A stretch of 64,000 nt of DNA, taken from positions 1,122,501-1,186,500 of the forward strand of contig CM019716.1 in NCBI GenBank assembly GCA_009760885.1, written 5' to 3'. The notes below the pieces were generated by a model. It had not been told where the DNA came from. It was given only the letters and a program-made list of their open reading frames with translations, and ran no database searches. Within the stretch, counting starts at the first letter, position 1, and every line of letters starts with the position of its first letter. This DNA comes from Achatina immaculata. Lineage: Eukaryota > Mollusca > Gastropoda > Stylommatophora > Achatinidae. Shown here piece after piece: positions 45,535-57,700 of the stretch. The translations under genes and the position numbers were made by a program.

Positions 45535-45665
45535 AACTGTGTACTCGTTAAGTAATAAAGCTGTTTCTGCCTTTTTTCCCCCCTAGTTTATACATTTTGA
45601 TATCACAGCTTTACTGCAGCGGCTCCGTGTATAGTTATATACTCATAACACTAATTATTCTGTGG
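45535..45665 (+). repeat. R-T repeat copy
   Basis: GTAATAAAGCTGTTTCTGCC, CTAGTTTATACATTTTGATA, TCACAGCTTTACTGCAGCGG: same order as 14050-14118. Confidence 0.7.
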
Positions 45666-45894
45666 CATGACAGGGATCCCGTGAATATTTTTATATAAGG
45701 TCGGTTTTTTCTGAGGATTTAAGACCAGAAAGTAAAGCCATAAACTAAAAGACTCATTGAAGCAGACCAACTGCTTCTCTTCCTGTGTCATATATTTAGT
45801 TTGTATCTTCAGAAATATCAAAATAGATCTGTCGGGTCCTCGAATCTCTCAAAAATGGTTCTAACAGCAGTTCCTGCTCTAAACAAGTTTCAGA

Positions 45895-46534
45895 TAAAAG
45901 AAATGACGATTGCAGTAAAACTAGTTCAAATAATAAAAGTAGATAGAAGCATATGGTGCACTTTTACAAGGCGGCAAAGGGAGTGAGTAAGTGAGGAAAA
46001 AAACGAATAGAAAGTATGAGAGTAAGATGAGAATATATAAATGAAAAACATAAAACATATAATATTTCGGCGTGAGCCTTTTTCGATGATTACATACACA
46101 AACAAGACAAAACATAACTAAATGAAAAACTTATCTTATTGGCATCCTCCAAAAGTGGGAAACACAAGAATGCGTGTCCCATAGACGAGGCATAGAGACC
46201 ACAAAGGATAGCAGATGAAGCCAATCGGAAAGAAGAGGCGGAGAAAGGGAGAGAAACAGGTGGGGAGGGAAAGGGGAATAGACACCTGTAGGCCACTAGA
46301 GAAGCAGGTTTCGGGGGGGGGGGGGCGGAGAGATAATGAATGAATAACTAAAGCAATGAACAGAAGGAGCCATAATCACCCGTATGCCGCTGGAAGCAGG
46401 GAGATAATATGAAACTGGTGAATAGGACAAGACCCAGAGGGGCAATAAAAACCTATAGGCCGCCAGAGAAGGTGACGGTGAGAGAAATAAACAACAAAGT
46501 AGGGTATAAATCACAGAAAAAAAAAAGTGGAAAG
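45895..46534. repeat. R-M repeat and unassigned flank
   Basis: The first 215 bp resemble 16330-16600. The remainder contains two related passages (ACCTGTAGGCCACTAGAGAA, ACCTATAGGCCGCCAGAGAA) about 180 bp apart, a crude duplication, and a G-run at 46312-46324. Confidence 0.5.
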
Positions 46535-46617
46535 CTAAAGAAGTTAAAGGAAGCTGAAGACATTGTTAATTCCAGCTGAGTGGAGACAATGTCTTCAGCT
46601 TCCTTTAACTTCTTTAG
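46535..46617. repeat. Perfect 32-bp inverted repeat with 19-nt loop
   Basis: 46535-46566 (CTAAAGAAGTTAAAGGAAGC..) is the exact reverse complement of 46586-46617. It lies about 560 bp upstream of the ceramidase start. Confidence 0.95.
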
Positions 46618-47109
46618 TTAAAGAACTGCACCATATCTAGCTTTTATTATTTAAACAGATTTCACATTCATACTTGACACTGATGTTGACATTCAACTCC
46701 TGCCACTTTGTGTTGTGCAGTTTGCATTCTGTTCAGATTTCAGGAAAACGGCTGTCGCAACCACAGAGAGTCCACGAACAAGCAAACAGATCGGTTCGAT
46801 TGAGGGTTCTGTTTATTGCGTTATTTTTAATGAGGGTCCAGCAGCTGTTCTCAACCTAGAAAGGAGGCCCATGGGGAAAAAAATTAGAAACCACTGTTTT
46901 ATGGGCTTCGTTTTGTGCTTCCTCTCAAATTTGCAGAATGTTGCTTAATACTGAGCGGAGACAAAAGCAACCTCAGTGTAAAATAGTGAAGGCGTGGTTC
47001 CCATCCCACATTCCCCTCTACAAACTTTGGTCCTGTTTAAATATTCCACATGCACAGAACATGGATTTTGTGAACGCGAATAACACACCCGCCTTCACAA
47101 ATCATTAAT
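46618..47109. other. Upstream flank of the ceramidase gene
   Basis: No coding exon recognised. A possible 55-bp hAT-type remnant (CAGCTGTTCTCAACC to GAAACCACTG) lies at 46842-46896. Confidence 0.35.
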
Positions 47110-47133
47110 GTCACGTGGTATCAGTCACATGAC
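47110..47133. promoter_or_regulatory. Pair of E-box / CLEAR-like motifs before ceramidase
   Basis: GTCACGTGGT (47110-47119) and GTCACATGAC (47124-47133) both resemble the palindromic GTCACGTGAC motif bound by bHLH-zip factors such as MiT/TFE. They lie 43-66 bp before the start codon. Function inferred only. Confidence 0.4.
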
Positions 47134-47175
47134 CAGCAATGACTTCGCGGGCGAACTTCCATTCTTCTGCTAGAC

Positions 47176-47316
47176 ATGGCAACGAACGCAGGAAATAGGC
47201 AGCTGTTGCTGAGGTCATTGTTTCTTTTTTCTATTTATCATCTGTGTTCTTCAGCAAGCTACTATGTCGGTGCTGGCATCGCAGATATCACAGGCCCGGC
47301 TGCTGATATAAATATG
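47176..47316 (+). CDS. ASAH2: Neutral ceramidase exon 1
   Basis: 47 codons from ATG (ATGGCAACG) to donor GTGAGT, phase 0. Signal peptide plus mature start SYYVGAGIADITGPAADINM. Confidence 0.88.
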
Positions 47317-50300
47317 GTGAGTTCTAAAGTACTTATCAAAACATTGCGGTGTACGACTGTAGCGGCTACACAGCAAACTTCCTCGATAGCCGTTCTGATC
47401 TATCGGGAGTTTGTTTTGTTTGTTTTTTTTTTACTGTAAGTAACTTCATTCGTTTGCACAATCACATATTTGTAAACTTTTCAATATCGTCTCATTCATA
47501 CAAGAAGTTTAAAAAGGAAGTGGAAAAGCGAGACTTACATGTGAAAACAAAATAACAAAAGATGAAAGTTACATAACAAATAAAAATGAAGAAATGAAAA
47601 GGGACAATTAAAGCTCGTGGTTAGCATTTTGGTTTGTAGACGGGAACGGAAGAAGAAAGCTATCAGTCAACCGTACTTCTCTATTTTATTCTGTAAATGG
47701 TGTCTTCGTGCGATCTCCTGTAACTGCGAGCTGTTGTTCTTCGCAGTCGATGCTGTAGAGGTGTTGAAGCACAGCATCATATCGGCGTGGGAGCAGGTTA
47801 TTGCAGCTATTTTTTTTTCAGTCCCGGAGTATCGCTAAAAAGTAGGTATGCAATGCTTCTTTAACAGACTCCACCACCACGGTGACTGTGGCGATCCCTG
47901 CACCGTTAGCCAAGCTAGGCCTGTTACTAGAGATACCACAGAGAGGTGGGACAGTGTCTTGGTCAGCTATGGTTCGCTAATCTAACGCTAGCATAGCAGC
48001 TATGGGTCGCTGATTCCCTCATCGGACAGCCGTCTTCACCTCCCAGTGCTGTCTTTAATCATATCAGACTCAGTGGTCCTCTGACTTCTGCAGCTTCTGT
48101 CCTAGAAGAAAGAGATGTACCCGAATCCCCTGGTCAAGCGACTTTGGAAAACAAAAGCAACAGGTCCCATACGGGAAGCTGAGATTGGATTCTTGTCCCC
48201 TTTACTTATCATTATATTTTCGCACGGAACGTCCCCTGTCACATATTTGAACGGGTCTCTTCGTATCAGTACAATACAGTGTTATGTGAAGTTTAGAAAC
48301 AAATTAGGTAGAACAAAAGAGCCTTTATGTTAACTTTAGACGGATTGCTTGTGTGTGCGTGCCTTGTTTTTAGCATCCGTGAAAGGAGTTGGGTGATTCA
48401 GAGATTTTGTTTTTTGTCCCTTATCAACTGAGAGCTGTTGTACTTTGTAGCTGCGCTGATCTTAAAGCATAAGTGGTGTCGGATGGGAAGTGCATTACGA
48501 TGAATTACTGAAGTCCCTGAAGTGGATAAAAAATTAGCTTTCTGTAAGACTTCACCACCAGGTGGACTACAGCAAGTTCTCTCCCTTTTGGCTGACTGTA
48601 GGGGCTTACCAGCGGTTGACTAGTACAACCACGAAGTGGAATGATAGAGTCGTTTTATCTCAATATTGTATTCCATGCTGCCATAAACGGTAAAGGTAAA
48701 ATCCCCGTTTTCAATGCCTAAGGTATATTCGGGATATGGTGTTAGCCCCGTATTTCCAAAGATCATCGGCACATGCAAGTGTGATATGGTCAATCTCACG
48801 CCTGGCCATATTTGTCTTCCCTGATTTCTCTGGTAGACATTTTAGAAGCTAGGTAGACCCACAACAAATAAACACTGTATTCTCTGTCTAAGGCAACAAG
48901 AAGCACTTAAAAAAAAGATACTAATAGCTAATAGACATTAGTCCGTGTTTGACGCAACAGATGTGAACTGTAATATTATACAAATTATATACCACGTGAA
49001 CTGTAATATTATACAAATTATATACCAGTGGTTCTCAGCTTTTTTTTCCCCTTATGCGGTCTTTTCATTAAATGTCAGCATGTCTTTTCTCTTTCAACCT
49101 CTAAAAGTTGGATTCCAAATAATATGTATATTAAATTTCAACGGTTTAAAAATATCAGTCTTTGGTCCCAATTCCCCCACACCCCCAACTATAAAATTCC
49201 CCACAAATTGAGAACCCCTGTGATAGACGCCAGACGCGGTGTGTGATGTAAAACAGACATGCAGTTTGTTGTTTAACATATTAAATAAATGCTAGACTTT
49301 CTGTTTGAGAAAACAGTCACAAGCTAGAATCGCCTGCTGTGTGCGTCTGCAAAAACAGTCTGTTAACTATATATGATTAACAGTGTCCATTATAAAGTTA
49401 CAGACTTTATGAACTAGGCACTCGTTATGGAAGTGCCGTGTGATAAATGATATTGCTTAGCATCTGAAGGTGAAGGTGCGCTTTACAATAAAGCGAGCAC
49501 ATGTCCCAGCCATCGCCAGCGTCTTTCCTCAATAATTGTTGTCAGTGGCTTCATCTGCATTTCTGCCAACAAGATGTTATTTCTTATGGTGTTTGGCCAA
49601 AATATTTTCTAATTCTTCGTAAACATTTAGTCTGAAAAGAATTCAGCTTGTTTTCTATGGTTTTGGTGATTTTCCAGCATTCACTTCCATAGAGTAGTAC
49701 ACTTAGAACATTACTCTTAAATATCTTGATTTTCATATTCATGCTTAGTTTTTTGTATTTCCATATACTCTGCAGCATTGCAAAAGCCTGGTTTGCTCTA
49801 GTAAGTCTTCTGTTGATGTCCTCTATGCTGTCTCCATTTTCTACTACTCTACTGCCAAGATATACAAATTCGTTGACCTCCTCCACTAACTTGCTATCTA
49901 CTCTGAGTACATTTCTGTTGTTCACATTTTTGCTTCATTAACTTTGTCTTTCCTACGTTGATCTTTAGTCCTATGTTGTTTGCATTCTGAGTTAGCTTGT
50001 TTATTTTATCTTGCATATCTTTGTGGCTGCTTGATAGTAGACAGATGTCGTCTGCAAAGTCAAGGTCCTCCAGCGCTGTGTCAATGGTCCATTGTAATCC
50101 TCTGCGTTTGTCTGATGTTGCCTCCTTCATTAACCAGTCTACTGCCAAGATAAATAATATTGGTGATAGTACACATCCCTGCTTCGCTCCTGTTTGTACC
50201 CTAAAGCTGCTGGAGGTATGTTCTTCACAGATCTCTTTGCACTGAAAAACCTCGGATAGAGCTTTGATTACTTTCATTATCTTATGGGGGAGGCCATGCC

Positions 50301-51699
50301 ATCTTAGGATTTTCCACAGTGTATCTCTGTTGACACTGTCAAAGGCTTTCTCAAAACTATAAACAATGCATATGTTCTGATATGCCACTCTTTTGCTTGA
50401 TATGCACTAGCTACACTAGCACTGTATGAGCCCAGGCGACATGTCAAGGCAAATGACAGTTAGCGAACAGCAGTCTCATTTCACAGCAATTAAAAAAATA
50501 ATTTTGTCTCATAATCTCTTCAGTTTGTAATTTGAAACAGTTATAGAATATTATAAAATGTATCTTTTAGTAATATCTTGTTTGCGAAGTAAGTGAAGTT
50601 ATAAAGCCGTGGATCTCCTCAAGCTGTGATTTGTTAGGTGTAAAGCTCTTCCACGTGTGAAGGTAGAATTAGCTCAATATTCACTGTATTAACTGTTTCA
50701 CTCGTGAATTAATTTCCATGCTTGTCAGAATAAGTTTTGATGATAAATTTTGATATGAAGAAACTGGAAGGAAGTTATCCTGTAATTTGTAAATATGGGT
50801 TGGGTTAGAAATATACTTTTCATTTTATTTACATTTTGCATAAATAATGTTCAGAGCATTGATTCGCATAGTGTGCAAGATCTGCAAGCACTGCCAGTAT
50901 TGTTTTGGCATGAAAGAGTTAAATTAAAAAGCAGTGAACCAAAACAAATACCCAAACTGCTTAGCCTCTTTAGCGTCTTTTACTCTTTTCAGATAAAGGC
51001 TACTGGAGGAATTCGCTTACAAATACACGAAATCGCACCACCGAACCCACAATGCTTGCTTCAGCAAGTTATATTAAATGATGCTCATTAAAACTTATCG
51101 GAGTGACTTATAATGAAAGAATCATACAATAAAATTCACTTGCTTATCTGTACCACTTCAAAGCATATAACCTCGGCCTGCAGTCTATCTATAGTCTTCT
51201 CCTAGCAACATTTCTAGGCTTTTTTTGTTTGTTTCCTGTAGGTCTCTCTCTCTCCCTCCCTCTCTCCCCCTCTATCTCTCTCTCCCTTTTTCTCTTTCTT
51301 TCTTTCTCTCACTCTCTCTCTCTCTCCTGTCAGTGCCAATCGGGCGTTGGTTGTCATTGATTTCCACAACCATCTATCCTTTGCTCTTTCTATAAGATGT
51401 ATGTTTAACCGTGCTCTATGTCACTGTTTTAGTCCGTCAAGAATCTTACTTCTTTATCTTCTCTGTCTCTTTGTCCCTCCATTTTCCTCGTTGTAACAAC
51501 TGTTCTAGTTTGCTTATTCTCAAAACCTGTCCAACAAACTTGATGGCCTAGTTATCAATAAATCCAGTATTTTTATATCAATCAATTATAAAGAGGCGTG
51601 GCGTAGGCGATCATTTCTCTCCACAACTCCCTGTCCTTAGACTTGATTATGAGATCCGCCGGTGACTTTCTTCCTAGCCACACTGACAGCCCATCCAGT

Positions 51700-51758
<59 letters not shown>

Positions 51759-54700
51759 TCTTCCCTCAGTTTTTTCCACTTGCCACAGTGTGTTCCAGTT
51801 TTCCTCTTCTCAGAAAATGTCCTACAAATCTCGCTTGTCTGCCTCTGATCTTTGCTGTAATTTGCCTTTTAACCCCAGCCTCTCTTAAGACTTCTTCGTT
51901 GGTTTTCTTTAGCTGTCCCTGGTACCTTCAACATCCTTCTTATGAACACATTTCCATGACCTCCATTTCTTTCAGTACTGTCTTATTCATGGACCATGCT
52001 TCACATCCATAAAACAGAATTGGCTCGATATAGCATTTAAGTACTCGGAATCTTGTTTCCATTGATACGGATCTGTTGCACAAGATGTGTCTCATTGTCT
52101 GGAATGCTGACTTGGCCTGAGCACGTCTGTTTTTTATTTTGTTGTGACATTTCCCATCATTCATATAAGACTTACTGAAAAAAAAGAGAAGATATATAAC
52201 AATTTCCCATCTCCATCTCCCACCCGGGAATATTTTGATATATCTTCTCTTTTTGTTTCAGTAAGTCTTACAGAACTGGTTGTTAACAGCGCCAGTACAT
52301 GTTACATTTAAAAAAATAAGTCAGTGTTATTATAATATGAATGATCCTTATTATTGTTTATTTTGCAGCTATATCTGAGCTATATATTATCATTATCGGC
52401 CGTGACAACCTTTCTAGTGTCATTAGCTGAAAGGCCCACATACAGTGTTAAGGATTTTGCCCAACAAGTTTTTGAAGTTATTGTTATCCGTAGAAGTACG
52501 TGAATATAAAGTAATTTGCAGCATGCAGGAAACTATTTTAGAGGGCGAAACAACCATACACAGCTATTTAGATCATCGGATGAAGAGTACATTAAGTCAA
52601 GTGTTTCGTCCATGGCGTAGCAATACAAACTGTGAGAGGTGTGGAAGGTTCCATTCAAGCATACGAGAATATCACGTGTAGCGACTGCGCATGTGCGAAA
52701 GAGAGAACTCTCTTACGTGTTTGTGTGTGTAATCATGCACGTGTTCACGATAGATATTGGTGTGTGATGTATCTCTGTCTGCAAGCATGTGCGTGCATGA
52801 AAATAAACCGTATGTAAAATATAAGCCAATCATCGAAAGTAAACCTATGCAAAAACAGCACAGAATAGTCATATGAATATCTGTATCACAAGTTCTAGGT
52901 CAGTGGTTTCCAAAATGGCTCTTTGGGCAGTGAGAAGATTCGGGGGATGGGTCTAGCAGGGGGCATCAGAAAACGGTAAAATGAGTTTTAGGGAGCTATA
53001 GAGATGTGGCTTGGAAGGCGGGAAGGCAGCAGACAGGAAAAGCTTGGGAGCAACTGCTCTAGAAACAGTGGAGCACATAAATATGATGAAAAGTCAAGAG
53101 TATAGAGCAGAAAAGTAGAGAACAGATTGTGATGAGAAGCAAAACGAGAGTACATAAAAAAAAAAAAACTGAAGGAAATGACTTCAGAGGGTTTCAGTGT
53201 TATAAAGCGGAAAGGACGGATGTGTTTTGATTTTGATCAGTGTCTTATTATTATATACCGTAGAGTGTTTTGGTCAAAATATTGGTTGTTTCGCTGTTCT
53301 TATTCCTATTGCTAATGTATCCTTTAAAAAAAAAATCACCAAACATCACCGTCTGACTTTACTAGTGTAAAATATGTTATATAATACTGTATGTTTTTTA
53401 TGTCAGTTGTAATACTTTACGTTATAACTGACAGTTACTGTCCTGTGACTGTTTAATTCATTAACTCTTTACTTGTATCCCTGAAAGAAGAAATTAGTTC
53501 ATCAGGTAATGGCATTAGTCTCCCCTTTCTTTAGTACAACATTACGAACGGGACCTGACTTTCCCTATTTGGTCTTTTCCAGGTTCTGCCCTACAATATA
53601 TATATATATATATATAGTTCCTACCCCGGGGTATCCACACTCCTAAAGCTGTGCAATCAACACTAAATGCCAACACAACATTTACTTTTACAGAGAACAT
53701 AGAATTCTGCCATTTTATATCCGGATTCCAGTTTATTACACTTATCACACAACATCAAAACAAGGGTGAACATACTTCACATAAAAATGCAGAAAATGCA
53801 CATTTATAACACATAATCGTTTCATTAATACATGAAGTCAAATTTCATCATACCAGTGAGCCGTACCAACAGCACGGTCTAGACATTCAGTATCGACACT
53901 ACATTATCTTATTAACCATTGTCTAGAAAAAAAACATAAACATAACATGGAGAACCTGTGGTCCTCGTGGCGTCGTTTAATAACACAAAATTAGCCCCCC
54001 CCCCCCCCCCCCAATCTCTGGACTCACATACACATATATCAGCATGAATGATAAGAATAAAACATGGTAATAACTACAAGTTACAATGTCAGATAATGAT
54101 TTTTACAAAGAACAGGACGGCTTAAGCCATCGAACACTTGACCACAAACCATACTAAACATCATAGGCTCCGTGACACATCTCGTCACTTAATCTCACCG
54201 AACTCCACCAATAACATAAATAACCGTATTATAATTAGGAATCATTAGTTCATCATGGCTCTCTCAACAACTTGGTAATTCTCCCAACATATGTGATGTA
54301 TCACGATTTATATTACTTTACACTTTCTCTCTTAGTCGTGATGAAAACAGCTCACATTACATGTCACGAAGACATTGCTTGTCACGAAGACCTCTAACAG
54401 AAAGAATTAATCACCACAGTTACCAACCACAGACGTCACACTTCACATACATTGAAACTCCACATAGGACACCTGACGATACTGAAACAAACTACAGATA
54501 GCACGGGGTGGACTTACATCAAGAACGCATCACGAACAGACTCTATGAATACATTCCAACACAGGACATCACAACCCCCCGGCCGTACCTCTCTACACAG
54601 AACACTGACCTGCTGGACAACACACGCCCCCTTATATACCCAACACTTGTTGCCCCCATGAAGCGGTCAGTCTAATTCTGATCGGCCGTAACAAAAACGA

Positions 54701-57700
54701 AACTGAGCGTTTCGCACTAGAATCACTTTTACCGCAGCCATTAACACGAGCATCATGCACTTAGTAGCTAGATTAAACTGTCAAGCCCGCACAGAATGGG
54801 ACATGTTTTAGAACAGGTGAATTGAACGTAAGGCCAGACAAACTGAAAGATTCACACACAAAAAAAAAACCATCCACCTAACATGCATATACAACCGGGT
54901 CACTCAGGCGTTAAATGAGCTGGCGAACCGCCAGGCTGCCAAAGCACTAACCTTATGTAACCTGCAAATGGACAAAGATCTCATTAAACCCATCCTGGCC
55001 AAACTGTAGGAACAGGAGGACACAAACTTTGAAAGCAGTGATCATTATCAATGCCTTTGCGAAAGGGAAGTGACGAATGGAAGCAGAAGACAATTGGGAA
55101 TATGTGGAAGAGAACCGGACTATACACAATCAATGCGCTATTGGTATCATCAGCCAGCATGCCCTACCAGCGTTACTGAGGCCAAAAACTGAGCACATAT
55201 GAGCTTAAACATATCAGTGGAAAAAAAATACAAATACAGAAATAAATGCAAATACAGAATAAACTTTGCTTACATGAAAATGATTAAAGAAGTAATATAT
55301 TTATTGGAGAGTTAAAGGGTTGTTGACATTTACATTACGGTTGTCTGTGTAATACAAACTCATATAATAGCAGCAGAGATCACAACTAGAGGGGTATAAA
55401 ACCATATACCGTATTATGAAACTGATGGTATTTTGGGCGACGACGCATGGCTCAGAACAGAGTGAGAGAGTGATGTAATGTCATCGCCCACGCATATTGT
55501 GAATGCTATATATAGAGAAAATGTTGCTGACACAGGACAGAGAAAGTTTAGAATCAGTGGCGGCTGAGTCGGGTCGTCTGCCATGTATCGTGATATACTC
55601 AGTCCAGCCGATTCACAATGTTGATTAATATTGTGTCATGGGACTCACTATCATATTGTGCCCCGGAAATTATACCTATATAATGTTATGGAAATAATAT
55701 CTGCGCTATGGAATATTTAACTGTCATCGTTCGTGGAGATTGTCGATAATTATGTCAAGAATTGCCGTATTGATGGGCACACCAAGGTCCATCGTGTGCA
55801 TTCCTGTTATGTGATTATTACTGGAGTGGGATCTGGATCTGGCACCGGTGATTCGATAATCTGAGAGGGCACGGAGGCAGCTGTGCGATAATTCAGTGCA
55901 TTAGCATCAACAGAGCTTATGGGGAACTGGATTGGAGATATTTCATTATTTCAGTGCATTAGCATCAACGGAGCTTGTGGGGAGGTGGATTGGAGATATT
56001 TCGTTATTTCAGTGCATTAGCGCAAGATGGTGATGGGCGTGTTATGAAGGGTGAATTCATAGCAGGAGTGGCTACATATGTTAATGAATGTGTTGGCACA
56101 TGTTAGTTTTATGAGAGTGTAGGCTTGGCTTGTGAGGGGCAGGAGGACCCAGGTCAGCATCAGGCATATATAGTTATAAATTAGTTATGCTTATAGGTGT
56201 CTGTGTTACATTGATGATGCATGCCATACTTGAATGTGTTTACCTTGATCATACATGTCATGCTTGGATGTGTTCCCTTGATGATGCATTATGATTATGT
56301 CAAGCTTTGTTTAATCATGATGATATCTGTTGTCGTTCTGTGCATGTAAGTCTGTGTGGCGTTTAACATGGTGTGTCTGTTGGGTATAATAAAATATTGG
56401 TTGATTTAAATGCTTGACTTTGTGCTGTGTAATGCATGTCGTGTAGTTTGTATGAATGTGTGTGATTTACTGCACGACTGGAATACAGTATCTTTTGGAG
56501 GGAAAATCCTGGATTGTAGAGTTGGTTTTAGGAATGGCCACCTAGTACAGTATTACATAGGCCATGGGTTTTGGGTTGGGTTTTTGGTCCTGTCCCACGC
56601 TTTATTGTCTCCAATATGTGGACTTCGTAACCAGCGATGTTTTACAGTATAGACTGGATGGAGAGCAAAGGTCCTTACAAAGTTAGTCTAAGAGTCTGGG
56701 TATTGGTTGGTCCGTCATTTTGGGGGTGGGGGGAAGAAGAGGAGAATTGGGACCACAGACTGACAGACTCAAACTGCTAAAATATTGATCTTTCTACAAT
56801 GTAGATCAATATTCGAACAGCTTGAGTCAGTCAATCTGTGGTCTTAGTTTTCTTTCCCTACACCCCCCCATCCCCTTTTTCACTTCACTCCCTTCTTCTT
56901 CTTCACCTTTCCGAGCTACTGAGGCTCATTGCTGCAGAGAAAGTTTGCCTCCATCCCCCTCCCCCATTCCTGCTCTGCTCTCTCTGTTTGGTGACATATT
57001 TCTTGTACATCCTCTATGTTGTCTCTTCATCTCTGTCTTGGTCTACATCGGCCTTGTTTCCTTCATGGCTTTTACATACATCATTTTTCATTTGTCTGTT
57101 CTCCTCCATTCTTTCTGCATGATCCAGCCAGCGTAGTCTGTACAGTGTCAATACATTTATCAAATATATAAACTAGGAAAAAAGCAGGAACAGCTTTATT
57201 AATTAATGAGCACACAGTTGTGACGTTTTGATGTGAACCTTAATCATACAAGAGCACACAGGACAAAGAAATAGAGAAAGAAGATAAAATATAAATTCAC
57301 ATGAATGCTATGCAAAGAATAGGAATGGGGAAGAAAATAGAATAAAATAAAATAAATGGAGCACTGAGTTGTAAGAGGCTGTGTCCAGAATTGTGTGTGG
57401 TGGAGTTTTAATGTTTAAATGGAGACTTGCAGTGGCTTCGTGTACAGTTATATACTTTAGTTATGTATACTTCTACATCAATTATTCAAGACATTTATAA
57501 ATCCACTATGATTTAAATAAACTGTTAAGTTCAGTGTTCTACTTCACTTCCTTGAAATCCTCAGTGTTCTGATTCAGTTCCTTGAAATCTTAAAATTCCT
57601 GGTGGGGATTCCCCACTGGCTGAGAACATCTGGATTCAATGAAGCATCAAACTTGTGTCATATTTGTCTGCCCGAGCATAGGAGGCATATAATAATAATT

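Noticed and set aside
51643..52012. Frames with long Ser-Leu repeats
   Set aside because: Translation of the (CT)n microsatellite at 51704-51754.
52445..52681. 78-residue frame considered as the missing ceramidase exon
   Set aside because: No resemblance to the expected SRAF-type block and no suitable acceptor or donor phases.
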